Source: Pinus tabuliformis
Taxonomy: Eukaryota; Streptophyta; Pinopsida; Pinales; Pinaceae
Length of the DNA: 64,000 nt
Assembly (NCBI GenBank): GCA_031772625.1
Contig: CM062816.1
Location: 828,736,556 to 828,800,555, forward strand
Reading direction: 5' to 3'
In this document: piece by piece, positions 55,401 to 64,000 of the stretch
Layout of the letters: every line of letters begins with the position of its first letter
Numbering within the stretch: position 1 is the first letter of the stretch
Notes under the pieces: generated by a model
Seen by the model: only the letters and a program-made list of their open reading frames with translations
Told to the model about the DNA's origin: nothing
The model's database searches: none
Translations under genes and position numbers: made by a program

Positions 55401-57216
55401 TTTTAACGAGGGACGTATAATATATGCATGAAAGTAGTCATGTTTAAGATAACTTTGGAAATTAAGAAGGTAAGTATTTGATGTATTTTAATTCATTTAA
55501 TTAATTAAATTATTTTTAATCGTAATTAATTATCATATTAAGATGATAATTATGAAATATTTTATTTATTATGAGTAAATAATTTTTAATGAAATAATTA
55601 CAAGTAATGATTTATTTTTACTTAATATTTTTAGAAAGGTAATTATGTATATATTCTCTCAATGAAGGTAAGTTTATTTTGAGAGGGGATTTAGTCATAG
55701 AATGAATTTTGAATTTTAATTCAAAACCAAATATATGATTATGATGCTAAAAAGTTTTTATAGGGTTGGTTGAAAGAAATTCTTACAAGGCTCCAAACTT
55801 AATCAATATCTCTTACTTTTTTATTATTGGATTCTAGTGTTTAATCTATTTCAAAATTTAATCTAAAATATTAAAGATAATATTTCTTTAAAAAATTAAT
55901 TCAAATATGAAAGTTTTCATTAATTAGCCACATGTTAATTTCAAATTTCAATTTTTAAATTTTAACTCTAGCAAAATATGTTTGCTTTATTTTGTTTTTT
56001 TTTTGCTAAAACAGCTATACATAAGGATATTTAGTCACTAAATTTTAGATATATAAAGGAGGAAAATAAAAATAATATTAAAAATATTATTACATAAGAA
56101 AAATTGGTTATAGTATTGATTTAAGACAATTACAATGAAACACAAAATTGGTTAAAGATTACAAGATGCCTTGGAAAATGATAATTTATATTATCAATAA
56201 ATCATTTTAATTATTGAATATGAGAATTTTTTAAAATCTATTGCATTTTTCAAGAATATCCTCGAAAAATTCTATCTCATTGACATCTTATAGGAATATA
56301 TTGACATTATAATAATAATGCCTTTTGTAATTCTAGATTATCAATGAATCTTCTTAATAGGGATAAAATCCAATTGAAGATGTCTTTCATTAATGATCCA
56401 TGAATACAAAGTTAGAGATAAAAAGGAAAGTAAAATATTATGAGGTGATCAATCAAAATACAAGTAGTCTTTAAGTGCAACCTTTTGAAAAGTATTTAGG
56501 TTAATTTTCCAATTGAATATGCCTAGAATCCAGCATCGATTCATTGAAATCACAAGTTTGACGGGTGAACTCTTCACAATCGAAGTGCCCCAAGTGTTTT
56601 TGAGGATGTTGAATCCATATATGCGGTCAAAAAACTAGTTTAAACAACACAAATCAAGATTTGACCTCAAATTTGTTTGCTAGATTCTAGCTATAAATCT
56701 GCTAGAAACTCCAAAAAGTCACACCTAATGACTACATCAAAATATCGAAAATCAAAAGTATCTCTATATCTTGACTAGTTTAATAGAAGAAAATAGACGT
56801 TATTAAAATACAAACAAATTCTTATGAGCTCCATAATGAAATTGTGCATTGTTCAATTCCTAAAACATCATGGGATGAAAGAATTTTTCACCTTCATGAC
56901 TCTACGAAAATTGAAGCTAAAAAACACTTTCTTTTAAATTGCCCAACTTATATTACTTATATTTAAATTTCAAAATATATCACTTACCAATCATTTTTAT
57001 CTTTTAAATCAACAAAATCTTAAAATAATTCTTTTAATGTTTTTTTAACATAAATGAAATTTAAAAAAATTCTAAATATATATTAGATTTTAAATATAAA
57101 CCATATTCAATTTTAATAAACATTAATCATTATCATCTCAAATATTAAAAATTATAATTTCAAATTTCAAATATTATCTTTAATAATCTTGTATTTAAAG
57201 TTTAAATTGATTAACC
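52430..57216. other. Spacer, mostly AT-rich; one coding-like patch
   Basis: No gene is supported. The patch 53,690-54,020 is less AT-rich and has a plus-strand stretch open from about 53,838 to a stop at 54,020. It has no ATG near its start and I recognise no domain (pieces such as LVPRGYSLDLEKECLESF). It may be a gag or host exon fossil. 54,700-57,200 is very AT-rich with nothing further seen. Confidence 0.4.
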
Positions 57217-57440
57217 TACTACAGCCAAGAATACGAATATTCTATGAATTGAATTTTTACAATTTTGCAATATGATCATTTATAAGGAGTGCAATAACAA
57301 GTTCTTATTTTTTATAACGTTTTTTAGATTTACTACAGCTAAGAATAAGTGAATTGAATTTTTACAATTTTGTAATGTGATCATTTATAAGGAGTAAAAT
57401 AACAAGTTTTTATTTTTATAAAGCTTTTTAGATTTACTAC
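57217..57440. repeat. ~112-bp tandem duplication
   Basis: Two adjacent units, 57,217-57,330 and 57,331-57,440. Both run TACTACAGC(C/T)AAGAATA, GAATTGAATTTTTACAATTT, GATCATTTATAAGGAGT and TTTTTAGATT. They differ by small deletions and a few substitutions. Confidence 0.75.
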
Positions 57441-57489
57441 TTGAATAGAAAAGAGAGACATGAGATTTATATCAAAATTATAATCCTTA

Positions 57490-58380
57490 ATAAATGGTTA
57501 AGTGCTTAGCCCATGTTAACTTTCTTAACTTTCTTACTTTGAAGTTTCTGTCAATACTTGTTTGGGTTAGGTTTTTAAACTTGTCTCTTCAACTGATCTA
57601 GCCACAGATATTAGAGTATATTGGTGACTTTATAGGTTGCTTCATTAAAGTAGATAGTGAAATATTGTCAAAAAGTTTTGTAAGTTTCTTCTGCATATGT
57701 GTGAATGTGAACGTCATAGAAGGTTTTCCAGATAAAATTGTCCTCAAGTGGGGGGTAAGGCGTATGTTAAACCATTGGACTATGAAAACACTACGTTCAG
57801 GTGTACAATTTGCCAATAGCTTGGGCACCTTCAAAATGAAAGTCCCTTTTCAAAAGGGGTTTTCAACAATAGGGAGCAGAAAAGAAGTAATTGTGGTTGG
57901 CAAGACCCGAAGGAAACAACAGGTGCTCAGAGCTCTTCTAGCCAAAAGGTGAACAACTCCCAACAACAGAAGAGGTCTCCATACAAATCAACATTTCAGG
58001 ATCCAAGTCAGCCCCCAGTAGCACTAACACAACCCCAAGTAGAGGAAAATATTTCAACAAAGGAAAATGAGAGAACCTAACCTATAATTTTGCGTGCAAT
58101 TTGCAGGCAAAAGCATAACCATGAATATGACCATTCATATAGTGAGAAAGAGCCATCAAATTCGACCGAACGGTCCCTATGGTACTTTCTCAAAAAAATG
58201 AGGAATCAACATTATCCTCAGTTGTGACAAATAGATTTATAGGGTGGATTGATGTTCATAAGAAAAAGAGGAAAAAAGAAAAACCCATGAATCATTTTGA
58301 TATTTAAAACAAGAAATGCAATAGACATACTTTGATGTATCTATTTTTCCGATGTAATGTGCTTTTGTGTAATAGAGTTA
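57490..58380 (+). pseudogene. Decayed ORF1-only LINE relative of the chimera
   Basis: Plus-strand reading in shifting frames gives a DUF4283 series (ILVWVRFLNLSLQ, EYIGDFIGCFIKVDSE, EGFPDKIVLKWG). Then comes YENTTFRCTICQ..GHLQNE, matching YENTAFRCRHCHQTGHLQNT of the chimeric ORF, and later GWIDVHKKKRKK (about 58,238-58,275), matching that protein's GWVKVNKKKGKK tail. After the stop there is a short leader-like stretch (TTTTTCCGATGTAATGTGC) and no ORF2. At least two frame changes or stops occur. No ubiquitin, PPR or USP piece was seen upstream, where a tandem repeat begins. Confidence 0.6.
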
Positions 58381-58384
58381 AATT

Positions 58385-58534
58385 AAAAATATATATTTAT
58401 AAAACTATCCCTACATAATTTAATAAACTATCATTTAAATCGACTTTTACAAAATTTATAAGAAGTTGTATGTATGTTAATTATAATTTGACATTCACAA
58501 TGTCAAGACATTAATAATTAGTTGTAGTGATGGG

Positions 58535-58569
<35 letters not shown>

Positions 58570-59045
58570 AAAGATATAAATTTTTATATATATATGGTAA
58601 TATTTTTTTGAAGTTTCAATTTATGTTAATTAATTAGAGACTATATCATATATATCTATATATATTACTTTAATGTTGTGATTTATCATAGGGGAAACTA
58701 GACCAATGACGAAAAAAAAGTGCTTTATTCCTAAAAAAGGCATGAAAAGTACCATGTTCAAATCATTGTCAATACATGTTGATAACATCAACATTCTTGG
58801 AGTTTATCAGATAAGCATATTTTAAAAAATTGCATCCATGTTGATGATGGATTAGATTAAAAAAACAAACAAACAAAAAACATATGTAAAACCATAGAGT
58901 AATGTCAAAATAGAGGGTCATGAGGAAAATCGTGGAAACGTGGAAACATTGATAGGTGTTGTCAGAGTGCTAGGAGAAGTTGGAACTTTTCCTTTAAAGA
59001 GAAGAGCCTCGATATGTGCCAGCCGAAGCGCCATATCACAATTCT
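58385..59045. repeat. Direct repeat, left copy
   Basis: Matches 63,140-64,000 in the same orientation and order: CTACATAATTTAA, TAATTTGACATT(C/T)ACAATGTC, then GTTTATCAGATAAGCATA, then GGTGTTGTC and CTCGATATGTGCCA. Roughly 80-85% identity by eye. A (TA)n run (58,531-58,566) interrupts it. It could be one LTR of an element reaching beyond the window, or a segmental duplication. Confidence 0.65.
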
Positions 59046-61680
59046 CGTGGGACATATCATGATGTTCTACCTAATGATCATCTAGATGGAGTGAAAGCTC
59101 TCTTTTGACATCGTTTCCTTGCAAAAAAACCTTGCCTAAGAGAGCTTTTATATGCCAGCATATCTCTACAATGCAAAGGTATAAACTTTGTCTTCCCTTA
59201 GTGTGCTTGGGGTCAAGGATTCATTCTGCCACATGATCTAGAATTCTAACATTTGAACTTATCTCGATCAACCTTTTCCTTCAAGGAAGCATGACCAGGT
59301 TCCAACTAAATATGATTAGGTGTTAGAGTACGAAAATGATGGGCAACAAGATGAGCTCATTGTCTTCCACGAGCACTAACTTTGGCTCTCTTGGAGACGC
59401 CCCTATGGCTACGTGTTTGCTAGTGAGGAATCATGGCTATGAAGGTAAGAAAGTAGGAGTAATAGATGGCCCAAGACTACCACCCAAGAAGAGAAAGATC
59501 TATCTAAGCAAGCAAGTGGAGGAGGAAGGAACTAGGATATATAAGAGCCATGATCATGTATATATCAAGGTGATTTGACGCAGGAGAGTGAAAAGGATAG
59601 TGAGGAGAACTGAAAGTGAGGGAGGTAAGAGAAAGAACAAATTGGGGAGATAGAGCCCACAAACACTAGCCGAAAAAAGAATCCAATATAAAAAACACAG
59701 AGAAATCAACATAATCCTCTAAAAAATATGAATAAAGAAATCAACATAAGCAACACTCAATGCAAAATGAAACTGAGAAGATGATTACTTGAGCTCAGAT
59801 GCAAGGAAACATGATAGTAGTGTGGAGAGAATCCTTGTTTTTCCCACCAATTCTATTAGAACTATTGGATTATATCACCTCAATGATGTGAATTACAATC
59901 CTGTGCTTGTCACTCTCATATAGTGAAGTAGAATGAGTGGCTTTCAACATCAACAAAAGAACAATGACAGATGAGGGAGTTGAGTCCATGAGGGAGGCTA
60001 GGTTAGGGGGATGTGGACCTACCCCTTAATGTAAAATAGAAATAATAGTGAAAGGAAAGAAGGTGAGCATTAGGGCGGTAAGGTTCTACGTGCTCAAAGA
60101 AAGAATGACATCACCAACAAACATAAACATAGTGACTTTGCCCATTTCTAGAGCCTTCAACATATCTGCTTGATAGATTAATGAGTTCACCTACTGCAAG
60201 TTGATATGGGTTATCATTGCAAGGGATGTATGCCAGTTGGAGGATAAGACAACCACACCTCCCCCCTTTGTTGAGTGCACTAGGTTAGTCCCCTCACGTG
60301 AAACATTCACACCCATGCCTTAGCATATACCATCCCAATCAAAAATAAAATAAAATTATTATTATTATTATTATTATATTTTTTAATTATTTTTCTTTAA
60401 AAAATAACAAATCTATATATTATTTTAACAAAAATATTCTTAATTGTTGAAATATTAAATATATATGTGAGATTAATTTAATTTAATATATTATAATTAT
60501 GTATGTTGGATGGTTACTCATTAGTACTTGTCATTATTATTTTAGTTGAATGGGTGGGGTTAACTTAAAAGTTGTGATACAGATTTTTTTGGACAAGGAA
60601 TTTTAAAGTGAGGTGATATTAAATTATTTTAATTATTGTATTTTTCTAAAGTGATATGGTTAAATTTATATTAAATTATATTAAAAATTAGATAGATAAA
60701 TGTAGTAAATTTAAAATATAAATTTTTATGGTAAGTTTATAAATGTTGTGAGAATGGATTTTTCCAAGAAAAATTGTTAACTTATTAATTTTTTTTTAAC
60801 AATATTACAATGTTTTTATTATTTATTATTTGAAAAATATTTCTTTTCAATTTTTTCATATTTTAATTTATAAATATGTGTAAATTATTTTTTCTTGATT
60901 GTGCTAAGAGGTGTTCTATAGTATAGTATATAGTATAGTATGAGGATGTTAAAGTGATTCTCAGTGAGTGTAAACATTTAAGTGTCTCGCTCAATAAAAG
61001 AAACTAAAACATACCAAAAAATCAAATATATTCAAATATGAGTTTATGAATACAAAAATTCCAGTGTTAATATCTTTAATTTGCATTTTCAAGTCTTGAA
61101 TAATGATCCATGTAGCAATTAGGAAAACTACGCACATGGAATGCCAAATGGTTCAAAAATTAAAATAGACTGTTGAAAGTACATTAGTGTAGATGCACTA
61201 GGGCCTTCTAATACTTCCCTTTGAAAAATTCATATAAAATGACTCAACAATTTTGACTAAATACAAAGAAAAATAACATAATCTTATGACTGGTGCAATC
61301 CTATTGGCAGCATTCGTCTGTAACATGGTTCAGATTTGGCATAGTAGAATTTTGGCACATGTATTTTAGAAAAAGGTCATTTGTTGTAGCGGTTGACTTC
61401 AGACAAAGATGATGACATAACACAATTTGTTCATGTGGATACAGTGTCACTAGAAAACGTTTAAGTCACTGATAAGTGATCAATGCTCAATGTTTTGATC
61501 TAGAAATTTTGGAAAAGTTGTTTTGTATTTTCAAATTTGGATTATGGGTTGGTGAAATTGTTGCATTATGCTTAGTTAGATTGCATTAATGGATAGTTTG
61601 CATATTGTTGTACCCATATAAATTTTGTGTTTGGTGTGTTTAATTACAATAGAAGACAATACAATGTGTGGAATTAATTT
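59046..61680. other. Spacer, no recognised gene
   Basis: Mixed composition. The open frame at 59,336-59,578 has a basic patch (PPKKRKIYLSK) but no known domain. An (ATT)n run lies near 60,355-60,377. Nothing else is supported. Confidence 0.4.
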
Positions 61681-61699
61681 AAAATGAGGTTGATTCTTC

Positions 61700-62800
61700 C
61701 CTTACACACTTACTCTCATATCCAGTTCCATAAATGAATCACAACCATTATTATCCTTGGCATGAAGGGGAATGTTTTATGACCTTCATTTCCCAAACCT
61801 TGATTCTCCACAAATTGATGGATTATTCTCGATGGTGCGGTCGAGACCAACTCTCAAAGAGACACTTGTATAGGAGGTCTCATCTGACAAATATATGGCT
61901 ATTAATGTTCACTCTATCCTATCATTTCACCTTAAATTTCTCTGGAGCTAAGTTAATGATATATATTCGACTACGATGAACCATTCACCTCGCACTAGGG
62001 AGAGTTCAATGTTAATGTCCGACATGAATTCCAGGTCTTTTCGTCCCTATCCTGGAGTGATTCTCATCGTAATGGGTGATCTTTGGTTATTGCTAGGCTC
62101 AATTTTCAATTGCAGGTTCATCTATATATGGTTCTATGGAATATTTTGGCATTATCAATCGTTATCTTAGGTCTTTGTTGTTGGGGTCAGAAATTCAAGT
62201 GCCATAGGTGGTGGTAGTTTGGTCTTCTTTGTTTCCAATTCCCCCAGGGATGGTTAGCATATTATTGTTCTCTTCGCAATGGTTTCCATGACAGGTTAGG
62301 GAAATTTTGAATAGCTTCGCAAGACTATTAAAGCCTCAGAACTGATAGACATGTTGTTGGATTTGACGTAAGCTCTGGTCGCTATAATCAACAAGATAGA
62401 GGGATTAATTGAGTGTCAATGAGGTTCTTTTCAATCCTTTGTGGAGGATAAGCTCCTTGAGCACCATGCAAATATAGAGTCCACGTTGGTTAGACTGCTC
62501 CAAGGTGCGGCAACTCTCTAAGCGAGTGGTAGCTTTGGAAATGTCAAATGAATGTGCAGGAAAGGATATTGAGGAGGGAAACGTTGTAGGAGTTTGTGGT
62601 AGGCGCAAATAGACTCGTCACATTCATGGCCTAGAAGAATTTGATCGTCACCCGTGGTGACCACCCTTATGGTCATAAAAATATTCCTTTGGATTTTAGT
62701 TAGTTTTTTGTCATGTAAATTTTGTTATGTTAGCTTGTATATTTTGTCTTTTGCTAAGAGCTTTCTGTAGAATCTATGGAGATCGTATTTTTTTCTTAAA
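61700..62800 (+). other. Less AT-rich unclassified segment, likely old retroposon
   Basis: Clearly less AT-rich than its flanks, with short plus-strand open stretches (61,734-61,979 and 61,976-62,170) that match no family I recognise. The end (GTTAGTTTTTTGTCATGTAA, TATTTTGTCTTTTGCTAAGA, then TTTTTTTCTTAAAAATAATG at about 62,700-62,805) looks like a retroposon 3' UTR, but no target duplication was found. It lies between the two long direct repeats and may be the interior of an LTR element. Confidence 0.35.
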
Positions 62801-63139
62801 AATAATGTAAGCAATAGAAACAATAAACATTCAATTTACTTTTCCGAAGATCTCATTTTTGTAAATAACTCTAGATATAAAAATATTGACCCAAAATCTA
62901 GATTTTCATTATTATAAAATCCCCTACCCATTCTATTTAAAAATACAATAAAAAAATAAACAATGATAAAAAAATAAACAATGACTTACTTAACCCATTA
63001 ACCCATGTCATAAACTCTACATTTATTTGCGTTTAAGACCTTTTCTCCATTAACCATTCCCCTCTAAATTTATTTTACTTAATTCAGTTAAAAGCAAATC
63101 AAAACTATGAAAATACCATATTCTTATAATTTGAAAGTC

Positions 63140-64000
63140 TAAAACCATCTCTACATAATTTAACAAAATATTATTCTCTAATAATTTCAAAATCCAAAAC
63201 CATCATTCGTAATTTAACAAAATGTCATTTAAATCTACACTACAAAAATTGTGAGAAGAAGTTGTATGTATTACCAATAAAGTTAGTTATTAATTATAAT
63301 TTGACATTTACAATGTCAAGATATTAATAATTAGCTGTAGTGATGGATTTAATATTTAAAAATATATTATATCACGATATTAAAAATGAGTTAGTTATTC
63401 ATTATAATTTGACATTTACAATGTCAAGATATTAATAATTAGCTGTGGTTACGGATTTAATATTTAAAAATATATTATATCAAGATCTTAAAAATTGGTT
63501 GGAGTTAGGGTTTAGTATTTAAAAATATATTACTTATGGGTTTAAATTAAAAAAATAAATAGAATATATAAATAAAATTGTTTGTTTATTTATTTTCAAC
63601 TTTCAAATTATATTATAATCGATTAGAAATTGCATTTATGTATGTTATTTTATTGTTATAGTTTGTTACTGGAAACTAGATTGTTAACGAAAAAGTAGTG
63701 TTTTATTCACAAAAAGAAAAACAATAAAAAGGATCATGTTTAAATCATTTCAGATATATGTTGTTAACATCTGTGTTTCTAGAGTTTATTAGATAAGTAT
63801 ACTTTACAAAATTGCAGGCATGTTATTGATGGAATAGGTGAAAACAAGAAAACATATAGCAATGTCAAAATAAAGAGACATGAAGAAAGTCATGGAAATG
63901 TGGAAACATCAATAGGTGTTGTCGAATTTCCAGGAGAAGATGGACCTTTGCATGGAGAGAGCATATCCTCGATATGTGCCAACCGAAGCATCAAATCATG
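63140..64000. repeat. Direct repeat, right copy (runs off window)
   Basis: Partner of 58,385-59,045, still matching at the window edge. It holds a tandem array at 63,282-63,530 that is single-copy in the left partner. Confidence 0.65.
63282..63530. repeat. 108-bp tandem repeat, ~2.3 copies
   Basis: Units start at 63,282, 63,390 and about 63,498. Each has GTTAGTTAT, then TAATTTGACATTTACAATGTCA (with the palindrome TGACATTTACAATGTCA-like core), then TAATAATTAGCTGT and TATTTAAAAATATATTA. Confidence 0.75.

Noticed and set aside
60080-60330. Minus-strand piece resembling an RT catalytic motif (FVGDVILS)
   Set aside because: Only one short motif-like string; neighbouring RT motifs are missing, so it is probably chance.

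Overview
This is a gene-poor, AT-rich stretch of nuclear DNA from a seed plant with a large genome. The plant origin rests on several elements: L1-type LINE proteins with a DUF4283 domain and CCHC knuckle in ORF1 and an RNase H at the end of ORF2, Ty1/copia and Ty3/gypsy remains with initiator-Met-tRNA primer sites, a plant universal stress protein half-domain and plant PLS-type PPR repeats. The long inter-element spacing, multi-kilobase LTRs and slowly decaying old repeats would suit a gymnosperm, but that is inference. I see no intact ordinary host gene, tRNA, rRNA or CRISPR array.

Layout. 0-1.3 kb: decayed LINE ORF1. 2.5-3.9 kb: degenerate local repeats. 4.0-5.45 kb: element with ~150-bp inverted arms and an apparent copia-like solo LTR inside it. 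6.09-6.33 kb: tRNA-derived SINE between 16-bp target duplications. 9.6-10.5 kb: Ty3/gypsy integrase remains. 11.78-14.14 kb: a retroposed chimera, described below. 14.2-14.55 kb: foldback MITE. 14.85-26.50 kb: a minus-strand, gag-only copia-type LTR element with 3.5-kb LTRs; its left LTR carries a 2.5-kb insert with short inverted ends. 26.6-30.7 kb: gypsy gag/protease remains. 31.51-38.78 kb: an LTR element with ~2-kb LTRs, a 5-bp target duplication and no recognisable gag or pol (LARD-like). 41.69-42.31 kb: long-palindrome MITE. 44.0-44.8 kb: decayed LINE ORF1. 45.16-51.50 kb: a nearly complete LINE. 51.85-52.43 kb: minisatellite. 57.5-58.4 kb: decayed ORF1-only LINE relative. 58.4-59.05 and 63.14-64.0 kb: a long direct repeat pair.

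The highlight is the minus-strand frame at 11,969-14,128. One uninterrupted 719-codon frame joins the N-terminal half of a universal stress protein, two PPR-like repeats, a ubiquitin domain ending in RLRGG, and a LINE ORF1 (DUF4283 plus CCHC knuckle). It is followed by a short 3' UTR and A-tail and is flanked by perfect 18-bp target duplications, with no ORF2. It looks like a non-autonomous, ORF1-only LINE that has picked up host mRNA pieces. Its ubiquitin end could be a natural cleavage point. The LINE at 45-51 kb shows the machinery (endonuclease, reverse transcriptase) that elements of this kind would borrow.
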